A stretch of DNA of 64,000 nt from Papilionanthe hookeriana x Papilionanthe teres (taxonomy: Eukaryota; Streptophyta; Magnoliopsida; Asparagales; Orchidaceae). Under the pieces are notes generated by a model. It ran no database searches. It was not told where the DNA came from and was given only the letters and a program-made list of their open reading frames with translations. This document shows, one piece after another, positions 21,477 through 33,954 of the stretch. The stretch is taken from positions 75,643,239 through 75,707,238 of the forward strand of contig CM040430.1 of assembly GCA_022702705.1 (NCBI GenBank), written 5' to 3'. The position numbers were made by a program, and so were the translations under genes. Positions within the stretch are counted from its first letter, which is position 1. The number at the start of each line of letters is the position of its first letter.

Positions 21477-22682
21477 ACAGGATGCCACTAACACTTGGAA
21501 ATTCTTCAATTTGAAGATAGAATGTCATCCTTCATGTTGATCTTCTCATTAGCTGGAGAACTTGGCTTGCCTACCGAAATGGTTGCACATCACCTGGGAT
21601 CAATGATCAAGTTTGAAAATGGCTTAGAAAAAATTTTGACGACACTCGAAAAAGCACCCTTTGTTGTTATGAAAATAGTTGTTGCAAGGGTGGAGTACCC
21701 ATCAACTGAGTTCAACTTGAGAAGTAAATAAGAATTCAGTTCACTTAATAAGGTGAATGTCAGGAGGAAACCCGCTTTAGTCTGTTGTATCTACGACAGT
21801 CAAACCTGCCGCTCCTACTACAGTAAGGACTGTCACTGCCACTGCCACAAGATTTACTGTTAATATGCCTGTTACCCTACCATTTTTAAAATGAAAAGGG
21901 ATTCTGTATGAGGACGAGCTAGTATATGCCTATGCCCTGATACCGTCTATCATTGAAATTAGCTCCAGTTCAAAGTCCATACAACTGCCTCAGCCACAAA
22001 TGAGAAACTGGAACAGAATCATTCTAAAGGTAGTTCCAGCCGTTGATGTCCCATATCTTGAGGAAACGCAATTATCTGAGACCTCACCACTTCTCAGAGG
22101 GAGTAGGATGCACCTGTTGTCTGCCGCTTCCAGGGAGGAGAGTGTTTATAGGATTGCTACCGCACTACCCTAGTTGTCTCATTATAATGGTCACGGTAAG
22201 ATAAAGGCAAAACCCATGGCTCTTACCCAATTTTCTTTTGTCTTTGAGAGACTGGCACAAAAAGAACACTATTCAATCTCCAGAATCCTAAAGAGGATGG
22301 GGTGCGCTATATCACACCAAATGAAAGCCGAGATTCTAAAGAAGGATACACTCATCACATGATTTCATGAGTTTGTCCATAGGATGGAACCACGCCATCA
22401 CGTATTTCTGCCAAGCTGCACCTAAGAAGTCATATAGATATTGCTACCATTTCCACAGATGTCATTACCGCCTCCCTAAAGCCCATGAGACGTGGATAGG
22501 CTAAACCTCTTCTTGGTCCAAGAGTGCCACATGTCGCCTTATGTGAGGAACCTCTGAGGTCTAAAAATGGTAATTGGTCGCTTGTTAGCATGTCTAGCCT
22601 ATGCATTGGGAGTGCGCATCGTCCCAAGATGATGTTACCAACGAGCCATCTTGTTTTAAAGCAACGGTACCAAAGAAGGGGT
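21477..22682 (+). pseudogene. Element 3: decayed leader ORF1, left part
   Basis: This is an old plus-strand relative of element 1 ORF1. Recognisable blocks are EGSRMHLLSAAS (about 22,096-22,130, compare EGSRFHPLSAA in element 1), RIATA, and ISRILKRMG (22,280-22,306; element 1 SEILRRMG). Stops and frame changes are frequent. The end ACCAAAGAAGGGGT at 22,670-22,682 continues, after removal of element 2, at 46,280 with GTGGAGATC. The joined order follows the ARRMVW segment of element 1. No LTR of element 3 is visible. Confidence 0.7.
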
Positions 22683-22742
22683 TGTCGGCATATTTTTAGG
22701 TTGTGTGTTGTAACTGGTCGCTTGTTAGCATGTCTAGCCTAT
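22571..22742 (+). repeat. 32-bp direct repeat spanning the element 2 boundary
   Basis: 22,571-22,602 and 22,711-22,742 agree in 31 of 32 bases (core GGTCGCTTGTTAGCATGTCT). The first copy is in element 3 and the second inside the end of the element 2 LTR, where element 1's LTR lacks about 20 of these bases. It looks like a templated insertion. Confidence 0.7.
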
Positions 22743-25700
22743 ACAGAAATTATCGGCGAAATTTAAATTTAATTTAAACATATATATAATTTAGAAATTA
22801 GTATTTGATTTTGAAAATAATTGTAAATTTGAAACTTTTAAGATATGAAATCAAACCGATCTCAAATCCCGAATAGTTTATATAAACGAGCACCGCACCA
22901 CAAACCGTGTATTTATCCCGAGTAATAGACACACTGCTTGATGATGGGGCACAATTAAATAAACTAAAAGATTTGTGACATCCGTTTGTTCTGCGAACCA
23001 ATTTTATAAGCCGACAAGTTTCCCTACTTAATATAAAGAAATTAAGCATGGTTTATATTACCTAGGTTCTTAAAGTTCCCTCTAAGGGCAACCCCCTATA
23101 GTTAATTACATCTCAAATGACGGGAATCATTTAAGAAAACTCTCGATAATAATCAGTGGTTTTGCTCTCAAGAATTTCAAAGTTTAAGGTTTCAAAGGAT
23201 TGAATTTTGAAATTTCAAAAGGGGATGGATCAAATTTGGAACAGTTATTTTCAGGAGTCCAAAGGAAGGGAAGTAGGAGAAGCTGAGGATCCAAGAAGCA
23301 ACCTTGGCAACTTCCCAAACTATCCTATTGTTTGGCTTCAATTTGGGAGTTTATTTAATGTTTCAATCCTGCCAATTTTAATTAATTAGGACTTATATTT
23401 GTATAAAATAATCATAAAAATAGCCTCAAAGATGTGAGGGTTTATGTTGTACCGAACGACTACCTCGGAGTCCTAAGACCGGTTAGGGCTTAATTTGCAA
23501 AACATAATTATGCAAATGCCTAACGAAGATTTGAGGATTTCTGTTGCACTAGGAAAACTACCTCGAAGTCCTATGACTTGGTTATTTAATTCTAAGAAAG
23601 TTTTGCTGAAGTAGATCCGAGTTTTGCTAATGACGATGGCCGTGCTGCCCACTATGCTCCAAGCTCCTTGTTGTTGCAGAGGTTTAGTTTTAGAAGTCAT
23701 AAATCAGGAGACGAGAGAAGTGTTCTAGTTTAGAAAAAATCTTAAAATCCAAGTGTTTTTAATATTTAATTAAAACAAATCTTAAAGTTGTTTAAACAGA
23801 ACCGATTAAGATCCCACGGTTTTGTCTTCCCGACACCATTATTTTCATTGAATTCACTTAGTCCAGATGAATTTGCTAAACTCAACTGAATGATTTCCAC
23901 ACTTTCATTTAGACCGTGGGAAATCCCGTTAGCAACACGTGGGTTACATCATCCGAGGTATTCCTGATCATTCAACGAGACGTTTTAATTTAGTTACAGT
24001 TATAGTTTTGTTGTTCTGTTTGTGATTAAATCTTGAGTTATTTTATATTTTAGAATGTTGTGGCGGTGAATTTTATCTTGCAATGACTTTTTCTTTTAGT
24101 TTTGGTTTCAGTTCAGGGACTATCCTAAAGGTTTTGGTTTTCATGCAACAGTCTTGTTTATCATGCAAGAAAAAGAAAAGTACAGTACATGTAAGTAAAT
24201 TGCAATAAAATAAAAGCGTACATGGAGGGTCTTCCCGTCATCCCAAGCTGCACTTGAAACGCATGTTAAGGCATTTAAATATTTTGCAAGAAATACCTAG
24301 GTAAAGATAAGGGAAAGGGTTTTGGTTGTCTACCAAGTTCCTAATCCTATAACTAGTCATCTCCTATGACATCTAGGTTCTTGTGTTTTGCTTAAGGATG
24401 ATTTTATTCATCAAAGAACAATTAAATTCAATTGTTCTTCTAAAACATCCCGTCATATTGAGGAAGTTCTTAGGACGAGTCCTAAACATCGTTTCAATAT
24501 TTATGGGATTTGTTTTGAGTCCAAGTAAATTTAACTGCACATATGAATTGATCATCCAGGGGTTTAAGTTTTGTTCCCTTGCTTAGTGAACTAGGACATT
24601 TGAATATCCTATAAGTGAAGTAACACTTCACTTGATACTTCATTTAAGAGTTATAATAATAAGAGCTTTAAAAGGGCAAATCAACTTATTAAGTATTTTA
24701 ATGATTTAAACATAATGATTTAATTTTAATTTTGACTTAATTATAAAAAATTAGTTTAAGTTTGGAATAGTGTTCAAGTCATTTTTTTTAGATTTAATTT
24801 AAATATTTACGGTTTAAGTGATGTTATATCTTAGATTTAACCTTTATGTTTTAAGTTTACTTTAAGTGTTTGGTTTAACTCTTAATGATTTCATTTAGGT
24901 GTGTTGTTAAATGATTTTAATTCAATTTAATTTTATTTTAATTTAAGTTTAATTTAATTTAATTTAATTTAATTTTATTTAATTTTAATTTTTATCTTAA
25001 TATATTAAATATGATTTAATTTAATTATTAAGGTGTTAACTTGATTTAGATTTTGATTTAATTTAATCTCAACATCTTTAATTTAATTTAATTTAATTGT
25101 TAAATTTTTTAGCATTTTAAATTTTAAGTTAGGATTATCCTTTTAGTTAAGAATTAAATATTATTGAAGTGATTAATTTAGGGATTCATAAATTAAAGAA
25201 TAAATATCCTCTTAATAATATCCCTACTTTAAAAATTCTAATTTCTATTATTCTTCCAAAATTTCAATTAATTAATTAATTAAAGTTTTATTTTAATTAT
25301 ATTTGAAATGGTTAGTAGGTTTCTACTCTCAATCATTTAAGCTTCAATCATCCAAAATCAGCTTAAAGTCAGATATTTTACCCTCCCCTTTTTGATTAAT
25401 CCTAAAATTTTAATTAAGGGTTGAAGTTTTTAATTACCCTTTTGCCCTTCAAGCTTAATAATTCTATAACTCACTAAACTAAGCTCAAATGAACTTGAAA
25501 CTTTTATGTAACCTCACTCACATGTCAATTAAGACATTAGAGGAGAAAAATGTGATTTTTCTGTATTTAATTTATTTATGTAATTATTTTTAATGGAAAA
25601 TAGGGGTTTTCAAGGAAAATTTAATAACATGACCAAAGAAATGTTTATGTCCTTAAGAAAATTATGGGATGTTCCTAATGACCAGAGGACCATTTGGACC

Positions 25701-28700
25701 AATTTTGGTGATTTTTTTAATTATATTTTATTTATTAGAATTATTTTGAGTTTTGGAGTATTAATTAATTTTAAAAAGAAATAAAAGTTGAAAAATGTAA
25801 TTTATATTTTTTAAAAATCTCTCTAACCTCAGGGAAATCAGAGAACCAAATTTTATATTTTTTTTGATTTCTCTTTGATTTATTAGAATTATTTTAGTGG
25901 AAATGTTAAAGAAAATAATTTTTTAATTCAAAAGTTGTTTTAAGCCTTTAAAATTCAATATCATACCCTAGAGACTTAGGAAAAATATTTGGTTTGTTCC
26001 TAGGTGATTAGAATTCAAAATGTGACATTTTGATGATTTTTAATATTTTTATGATTTTTTATTTTTTAATTATTAAAAATATTAAAATAATGATAAAAAT
26101 CAACTTTTTTTATAAAATTACAATTTTAATTTTCCTAAATTCCTCTTGTATCAGAGAAGCTCCAAAACCATTTTTGTGAATTTTTGAAAAGTATTTTGTG
26201 AGTTATGAATTTTTAAATTTTAATTTTGGTTATGTGACTTAATTAATCCATTTAGTGGGGTTAAACATTTCCAATTGATTTCAAATTTTTATGTGATGTT
26301 CCTCTGATCCTAAAGATTAGTGGAGATTTGCTTTCAAGTTAATTTGATGTATAGTTAACCCTAATTAATTAAAGTTTAATTTTGGGTGTTTAAGCCAATT
26401 AGGGTTGTTCCATGTGAATTAACTCAAAACCTATTTTTCCTCGGTTCCTCTGGTCATAAGAAACATCACAAAATTTTCCTAGAATTTTAGTTCTCAACAT
26501 GCTAACTATTTGAATTAAAATACTCAAAACAGTAACATGAACTTGGAAAATCAATAACTTCTCATAGGAATGGCCTCTGACCCTGGAAAATTTAGGGAAT
26601 GTTCCCAAGTTCAGAGGCTTCAAAAGCCCTATGGTCTCATGCCATGGTGAATTGCCTATGCAAATGAAAAATTAAAACAATGCAGAGAGTAAATAAATCA
26701 TTAAAAAAAATACTTGATGAAATGACTTGATTTCTTTTCCACATTATTCTCCTCTATTCACTGAGCAAGAGGGTATTTTTATTTTATTTTTGTGATTTTT
26801 ATATGCAAAGATATGGATTTTTGAAGTTCTGGTAATTAAATAAATAGAAAATAGCTCTAATTTCCTACTTATTCACACGACGCCACGCCATCCTTGGCAG
26901 CTCCGAAAGGCCACGCGGCGCGCTCTGATTCAGCGCTGCCATCTGAGTCAGCGCTGCAGGGGCCCGCCATTCATGTATCATCTCCCGGTCCGACGCCATC
27001 TGAGCCGTTCGTCCAATACACGCACGAATGGACGACATCCGTTCATCGTCCCCGATCGACTTCACCCGAGAGCCGTCCATCTTCCAGGCTTGATATCTCT
27101 CTCAATTCTTAACCGATTTCTACGTTCTTATACTCTATGGATTTGTCTTGAAGAGACGAACACATCCATATGGTTTATGTGGCATGAAATTAACCCAATA
27201 AAAATAGAGAATGTTCAAAAGCTCGGAAAGAAGAGAGAGCTCATACCTTTGCTCAGAGAAGTGTGGCTCCGATTTGAGAGTTGTGTCACCTTCGATTGAA
27301 CCTAAGAAAGCTCCAGATTAAGTCTCTGGCCCTGGGGAATTGCTTAGACCTGATTTCCACCAAACCCGATTTCAACCTTTGGAGGCTAGAACAAAAGGGT
27401 GGCCTGGAGAGGGGGCTTTCACTGGGCAACTCCTTCTCTTGGTCTTCTGTAGGTGTGGGTGAGTTTAATTTGATTTTGGTGGAGGATTTGAGAGTGTCCT
27501 GTTCTGGCCTGAGAATTGAGCTCCAAAATTGAGCTGAATCAGTGGGAGTTAGGGCAGGAGAACGAGTGGGGATGGATTGCTCTTGGCTAGGGAAGCTTTG
27601 TGAGGAGTTTGGAGGGATTCTGTGAAGGTTTGGTTCAGCCAACCTTTTGGCCAAGAGGGGTTGGCTGGCTTAAATAGCCATGGCCATGGCTTCCCAGGGG
27701 GAGTTAGGGGCTTGGATCAACTGCTCAGGGCAAGGGAAGAACAATCTGCAATGGCCATTGGGCATGGGGCAGCTCAGTAGGTGGGAATTCCAAACTTTGG
27801 CTCAGCCCAAGGTTTCGGCCATGGCATTTTCTGGCGACTCAGGCGGCTGGCCGGCAGAGTCAGGTCACTGTTGCCATCAGGGAGGTCAGTGCTTGAGGTT
27901 TGAGAGTTCAATTAGCAAGTGCCAAATGTAAAGGATTTGAATCAAAGTAGAAGGGGGGAGGGATCTTTTTGGGTTTCATTTGGTCAACCCATTGTTTAGG
28001 GCTTGGTGCACCCTCCAAGGGACTTTGGGTGCTGTGGAGAATCAGGTAAGTCAGCTGGTTTTGAGTGGAGAAGTCCCCATCCAAACATATTTGGATTAAT
28101 TTTGGGTTAAAGGTAATCATGGTTAAGGCTAATGACCTTAAGGGAATCTTGAAAGAGCTTCCTCCATTTGCCCAATCTGGTATGGTCACATGTCAAACCT
28201 TTCATGGCTCCACATGGGGCTTAAGGATGGCTTCATGGCTCTTATATGTCTTGGGAAAAGTTGGCTTGGTTTCGTGGAAGTAGGTTTTAGGAATTTTGGT
28301 ATTTTGGTGTGAAATTTGGATGGTTTGTCATATGGCTTATTTTAGAAAATTTTGATTGTTGATTTAGAACTTAGGGATGATTTTGATTGAGTAAGGATGA
28401 GATGAGAATGTAATGTGGGCCTTAGGATGGGTTTGGGCTTTTAAAATTTGGTAAAGGTGAGCTTTTAAAATGGCTTAAGGGAACAGGGTTTTATGTTTCA
28501 AAATGGGCTTTTAGATAAAAAATTTTGCAAAGGTCCACGCTAAATAAATGTAGGGTTTGGTTTAGGGATGTGTCATGAGTGATTTGAGACAAATTTGAGG
28601 TGATTTGGAATTGAATTGAGTATAATTTGGGTCCCCTTGGTGATAGGGTCAAAATAGATCAAAACGGACTAACTTGGGCTAAGGGTGGGCTAATGTTGAA

Positions 28701-30018
28701 ATTGATGTAAAGTCAATGTTGAGAAATGTTTATGGGAGTGTAACTAAGAGTTTTCAACCTTGGTTGGGCTTTAGTTTTCGGATTTGGGCCTATTTGGGTT
28801 CATGGTGGATTTAGGCCTATTTAGGGAATTTTGGGTTTGGGTTGAATTTGAGTAAGGTTTGGGTCCAAATTTTGGGAAAACTATGTTAGTGTTTTGTTTG
28901 TGGAGATGTTAGGGAAGATTTAGAAAAGGTTTGGGGTTAATTGGAGTTGAATTGAGTTGGTTTGGGCTAAGTTTGGGTTATGGGTCAAAATTGGGCTTTA
29001 AGCTTAAAAATGAAATTGGATTCAAATGTCAGCTTGGATTTGGTCTAGATTGATATTGGGGATATTAAATTGAAGTTTAGAATTCAATTGGACCAAAATT
29101 GAGGTCAATCGGAAAGGTTTGGTTTGACATTGAGTTCATTTGGGTTTGACTTTTGGGCAAATTGGAGTAAATTGACAAAATTGGCCCATGGTGTAGTTGA
29201 ACAATATGAAATTGAGAATATTTGGGATTTTTTGGAATTTTCTGGGAATTTTTTGAATTTTTGAATTTTTGGGTCAAGAGGGGCATTTTGGTAATTTGGA
29301 GGGTATTTGGGGTATTTTTGGAAATTTTGGTATTTTTGGTTATGGATGATCAATTTGAAAGGTTGGGAATGTTCAAGGTTGATTTTAGGGAGTTTTGGGT
29401 GGTTTGGAACTTTTGGAGGTTTTGGGTAATTTCAAGGGTTTTTTGGTAGGCTAGGTGGGTCCGGGGCCCCGGGGGTCAAAAATTGAAATTTTGAAAAAAT
29501 GAAGGTTGGTCAAATGTAAGTGAACTGAAATTATTTTGGCTGAGCCATGAAGCCATGATAAGCTCATATTTGTTATGAAAGGACTCATTTGAGGTATTCA
29601 CTATGTTGTTCCTAACCCTCTTAGCTAGGGGCTTAGGGGTTAAGGTCCATCCATGTGAATTACCTACACGAGTCAGGAGATCAAGTTAGGTATAGGTGTG
29701 GTTTTTAGGATGTGTGTGTGAGGGTGTAGTGTATGTGTAAGTCAGCTCTCATCAGACCAGGCCACCCGGGGGTGATCCTAAGGCCAAAGAGTCTTATAGG
29801 GAACTCATCCTTTAAACTTCCACATTTGATCTCAATCCTCTAGGTGATTAGGGGTTTACAATCAACCTTGCAGGGTTTGCAGGGAGTTAAGAAGTAGTTT
29901 GAATTTTTAAGTGGTGGATTCCATTTCTAGTCCTCTAGGATAGTCAAAGGAAAAGCCTAAGGCTAGATCCTAAGTACTAAAAGGAGAAGAGAAGACCTCA
30001 TAAAAAATGAGGTCAACA
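22683..30018 (-). mobile_element. 3' LTR of element 2 (7,336 bp)
   Basis: This is the complete LTR, TGTTGACC to GCCGACA in minus orientation. It has the same landmarks as element 1: terminal hairpin 29,994-30,014, G-rich (sense C-rich) block 28,300-29,460, TATA box 27,670-27,676, donor-like site 27,245-27,246, CpG island 26,878-27,090, and AT-rich tail with TTTAA repeats 24,905-25,100. Near its inner end it carries a 32-bp word copied from the flank. Confidence 0.93.
27245..27676 (-). promoter_or_regulatory. TATA box and 5' splice-site-like sequence in the element 2 3' LTR
   Basis: TATTTAA (27,670-27,676) and GCAAAG|GTATGA (GT at 27,246-27,245) are 424 bases apart, the same spacing as in the other LTR of this element. 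Confidence 0.5.
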
Positions 30019-30038
30019 AATGGACCCCCAATAGGTGT
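30019..30038 (-). other. Polypurine tract region, element 2
   Basis: Read on the minus strand: ACACCTATTGGGGGTCCA directly before the LTR start. It is an exact complement of leader bases 110-127 of element 1. Confidence 0.8.
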
Positions 30039-30381
30039 GGTGTGATAACCAAGCACAGTGCACGTATTGGTGTTGACCGAAGAGATCGACAAAACCAACA
30101 CAGATGTCCAAGTGACACGCTTAGGATAGAGTAGAAGAATTTTCGCATGGGGAGTATTAGGTAAATTTCCAAGAATGGAGGTTCCTGAACTCTCGTTGGG
30201 GAAAGGAAAAGGACGTGAATTCCAAATCACAAGATCTGTGGAATTTTGATTTAGATTTCATTTCATTTTATGTTCAAGTTTTGATGTGTGAGTTTATATT
30301 TGGAGTTTTAATTTAGATTGAGGTTTAATTTAAGATTAAATCGACGAAATCTTGAATTTAAAATTTGGATTTGAAATGAGA
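30039..30381 (-). other. 3' UTR between PPT and hairpin array, element 2
   Basis: Noncoding. It matches element 1 12,130-12,456 in several words, including the GGAATTC...CCTTTTCC...GAGAGTTCAGG segment near 30,170-30,225. No other signal is seen. Confidence 0.6.
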
Positions 30382-31556
30382 ATTGAAACCTAGGTTCCCA
30401 CCTCGGGATTGCAAAGAAAACTGAAATTTAGGTACCAGCCTCGGAGTGAGAATCGGAGTTTAAGTGTCGGTTGAACAGGATGAGATTCAGAATTTAAGTA
30501 CTGATCCTGAAAGAGGATGAGAATCATAATTTAGGTGCTGATCTCGAAAAGGGTGAGAATTGAAATTTAAGTATCAATCCTGGCAGAGAATCGAAATTTA
30601 AGTATCGATCTCGAAAGATGGGAAGCATAATTTAGGTACTGCCCCCGGAAGAGAACTGGAATTTAGGTACCAGTCTCGAAAGTTTAGAATTGAAATTTAG
30701 GTATCAATTCGAATGAGAATCGAAATTTAAGTATTGATCTTGGAATGAAAACTGGTATGTAGGTACCAGCCTCAGAAATTTTGAATTGAAATTTAGGTAT
30801 CAATTTAGATGAGAATCAAAATTTAAGTATCGATCTTGGAATGAGAACTGGAATGTAGGTACCAGTCTTGGAAATTTAGAATTGAAATTTAGGTATCAAT
30901 TTGGATGAGAATTGAAATTTAAGTATCGATCTCGGAATGAGAACTGGAATGTAGGTACCAGTCTCGAAAATTTTGAATTGAAATGTAGGTATCAATTCGG
31001 ATGAGAATCAAAATTTAGGTATCGATCTCGAAAAGAGAGTCGGAATTTAGGTACCGACCTCGAAAGAAGAGAACTGGAATTTAGGTACCAGTCTCGAAAT
31101 TTAGAATTGAAATTTAGGTATCAATTCGAAAAGATAATCGAAATTTAGGTATCGATCTCGAAATGAGGACTGGAATTTAGGTACCAACCTCGGAATTGTA
31201 GAATTGAAATGTAGGTATCAATTCGGATGAGAATTTAAATTTAGGTATCGATCTCGAAAAAAGAGTTGGAATTTAGGTACCGATCTCGAAAGGAGAGAAT
31301 TGGAATTTAGGTACCAGTCTCGGAATTTAGAATTGAAATTTAGGTATCAATTCGAAAAGAGAATCGAAATTTAGGTATCGATTTCGAAATGAGGACTGGA
31401 ATTTAGGTACCAGCCTCGAAAGTGTAGAATTGAAATGTAGGTATCAATTCAGATGAGAATCAAAATTTAGGTATCGATCTCGAAAAGAGAGTCGGAATTT
31501 AGGTACCGACCTCGAAAGTAATGGGAATCAGAATTTAGGTGCTGATCCCGAAAGGA
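30382..31556 (-). repeat. Hairpin array: about 36 units of roughly 32 bp with co-varying stems
   Basis: Each unit on the plus strand is GA-arm-AATTTAGGTA-arm-CTCG. Arms come in classes that remain complementary: ACTGG/CCAGT (units at 30,655, 30,847, 30,943, 31,073), ATCGA/TCGAT (30,590, 31,135, 31,363), GAATTGA/TCAATTC (30,687, 30,975, 31,104, 31,330), GTCGG/CCGAC (31,038, 31,490), ATCAG/CTGAT (31,527) and ATTGA/TCAAT (30,558). Some others hold G-U pairs, such as GTTGG/CCGAT at 31,264. Classes often recur in the order B, C, A, giving a higher-order period near 96 bp. In the RNA the sense strand is the complement, with loop TACCTAAATT. Confidence 0.93.
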
Positions 31557-32129
31557 GAGTTTCCAAGGAATTTTAAATGGATTTCGATTTGAAGATGAAT
31601 TGCAAGTTTGAAACAGTGGATTTAGATTGGAATCCAATTTGAGATTTAGATTCGTTTTGTTTGTCCTTTAACTATCCCATTTTTTTTTATTTGTTGTTTA
31701 TTTAGTGTTCATGTGAATTTGAAGTTCATTTTACTATTTAGATTTTTAGGAAAAGTTCTCATTTATTTTCTTTTCTCTTCTGTTCTTCATACAAAGTTCA
31801 TTTTACTTTAATGGTGTTTCCCAGTCGATTTGCACAAAAAGAGGTGAAGGCAGAATATGACGTAGTCATTTTCATTCCAACTTGCTGAAAGGACATCAAA
31901 CAACTTGATCTAGTCATGATGACATTTTACTCAGAAATTTAATGTCTCATACAATCCATGTAACTCCAAAACGGATCGTATAAACTTCTTGTCGATCCAT
32001 TCAAAAGTGTCTATCAAAAATCCATGTCCGAATAGTAAGAAACATGGGTAATAACATCACCTTCCAAGCCACCCTTGGCGGGAATGCCGCATGGATGTGC
32101 ATTGGAGGTGTGCTTATTTCCCATGTAAC
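31557..32129 (-). other. 3' UTR, unique part, element 2
   Basis: Noncoding and AT-rich. The 90 bases next to the ALKBH stop (32,040-32,129) are well conserved with element 1; the rest aligns more loosely with 10,560-10,850. No repeat or ORF is supported. Confidence 0.7.
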
Positions 32130-33607
32130 TCACGACTCGTAGGGTCGGAGACTCTCCACTCCGGATCCGTGCTGGAAGTGGTAAGGCGCCTTTCTGTCGT
32201 CCATCCTTCTAAAAGTAACGGAGATCCGCTCCACTGGCACTCCCAGTATACAATGTTTTGCAACGTCTGCTCCATTTCCTTTTAATATCATGACGGAACC
32301 TACCGGTAGTGGTATCTTCACCGGCCCTCGGAACTTACCCGGGCCTGCTATCCGGAGGTCAGATCCGAACATGATATTGCATTGGATGACGAATGAAACT
32401 GTGCAGAAAGGTCTGACAAAGTTGTGGTGGTCTATGTGTGGAGGTATGCAGTCGCCCTTCTGGTAAATGTTGATAATGCAACTGTTGGGTATGCAAGTCT
32501 GCTGGCAGTACCCTCCACGTTGTCATTCTTTTCACCATTCTTTTAATTATCCTTAACATTGGATCCACCTCACTGCGACGGAGTATCCCTGGTGGATTTC
32601 CTTTTCTGTCCTCTGCGAAGTTATAGCAACATCCGCATTATATTGTGACTCTTCCTTTCCCTGGCATCCATCTCAGGGGTTCTGAATAAGTCTTTTCCCT
32701 CAGACGGCCTACTCGGCCCATCTTCTGAAGCTCTAAGATGCAGTCCACAATCTGCTGCTACTCGTACCCTGAGAATACATCTGTGTGTAACTCGAGGCCT
32801 TCCAAAATGTTGACTCTCTTGCCTCTAATCCTTTCAAAGTATTCGAAAGTCTTCTTCTCAACATTTTGCATTCTTTCTAGTTCGGATTCTGGGATGATCT
32901 GCAAGTGACAAGGTCTAGTAACGTATTGCGGGATGTATGGCTCAATCCCGTCACGTTCTCCTGCATACCTTAGCTCCTCGATGATTGTCTCTGTCAGGAC
33001 ATCCTCCGGGGTTGCTTCCGGAACAAGGTTTTTTACCACTGATGGATTTGTCTGGCGTCGTGGTAGCCTCTCTGCCTCTGATCTTCTTGGAGTTTCCCTT
33101 ATCTTTTCTGTTGTTCTTGGAGCTGGTTTCCTCTTTTCAGGTTCCTGATGAACCGTTATCTTTGAAATGTGTGTGTCGGCGATAGCGGCTATCTCTTCGT
33201 GTTGATCTGCTGCTAGTTTAGTCAACATCTTGCGGATGCGGCGATTCTTATTCCTTCTCTGGGTAGCAGTGAGAGTAGCTCTCCTTACCCCTTGAATTTC
33301 TGCGGGTGCGGCGCTGATGAGCCTGCCCTCTGCCGTGGAAACTATTGACTTGATTTTCTTTTTCTCCTCGGTGTTTGTTTTTCTCTTTTTTGTTGTTGGA
33401 TTGGTGGCTTGGGCCACCCATATTCATCACTGTCTGGTTGTGAAGCTTTTCTCGATCGACTGGGATCCAATCATTTTCTTCGTACTGTAGGTCGGCTGGT
33501 GTGAAGTCGGAATCAATTTCTATCACTGCTCCATCGTTCACCCTCTTTTCATCGAGTGCGAGACTCACGCCATTTCTAAAGTTTAGGACCAACCGCCCGT
33601 TCGACAT
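32130..33607 (-). pseudogene. ALKBH9/10-like 2OG-Fe(II) dioxygenase ORF, element 2 copy, broken
   Basis: Start ATG at 33,607 and stop TGA at 32,132-32,130 match element 1. The N-terminal part is basic (RRNKNRRIRK, about 33,245) with a frame change near 33,410. Stops lie at 32,757-32,759 and in place of Gln after GKGRVTI. One extra base near 32,496 shifts frame within the catalytic domain. All signature residues remain: HID at 32,438-32,430, His of AKHC (about 32,256), and R-x5-R in ERISVTFRR. Over the 77 codons from CIINIY to AKHC I count about 20 synonymous against 9 amino-acid-changing differences to element 1. That fits past selection for protein function. Confidence 0.9.
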
Positions 33608-33660
33608 TTCCCTGCGAAAAAAACAAGGAAAGGATCAGGGGTTGTACTAAGAACAAGAAC
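33608..33660 (-). promoter_or_regulatory. Splice-acceptor-like sequence before the ALKBH ORF, element 2
   Basis: On the minus strand a pyrimidine tract with branch match CTGAT (33,638-33,634) ends in GCAG|GGAA, with the AG at 33,613-33,612 and the ATG at 33,607. The branch A is 23 bases from the AG. It corresponds exactly to element 1 8,940-8,987. Confidence 0.55.
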
Positions 33661-33954
33661 ATGAAGAAAATATTTATTAATGAAAAGTTTTTTTATTCAT
33701 ATTTTCTTTTAAAATTTAAATAGGAGTAGGAAAAGGAGTGAGAAAAGATCATGAACAAGATTTGATTTGAAAGGAAGGATTTGACATTTTATTATTATGG
33801 TTTCCCATGTTTTCTTTTTAACATTTTTGTTGATGAGATTTTTTTTTATATCATCCATTTTATTTTGTTTTGGGTTCGGACCCAGTCGCAAAGTGATTAC
33901 TTCACCCGTGTTTCTAGGGGTAAGATTTTACTTTAGAGGCCACCCTTCGAAACA
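33661..33954 (-). other. Spacer between integrase and ALKBH ORF, element 2
   Basis: AT-rich and noncoding, collinear with 8,663-8,940 of element 1. No motif is recognised. Confidence 0.6.

Noticed and set aside
22430..22770. Short ORFs at the element 2/element 3 boundary
   Set aside because: They run across an insertion junction and so cannot be original genes.
26894..27300. ORFs in the CpG island of the element 2 LTRs as a host gene fragment
   Set aside because: They reflect high GC content and differ in frame between LTRs; no domain is recognised.
30382..31556. Regular repeats with short palindromes, resembling a CRISPR array
   Set aside because: There are no unique spacers, the units are contiguous and vary gradually, and they sit in the 3' UTR of a plant retrotransposon.
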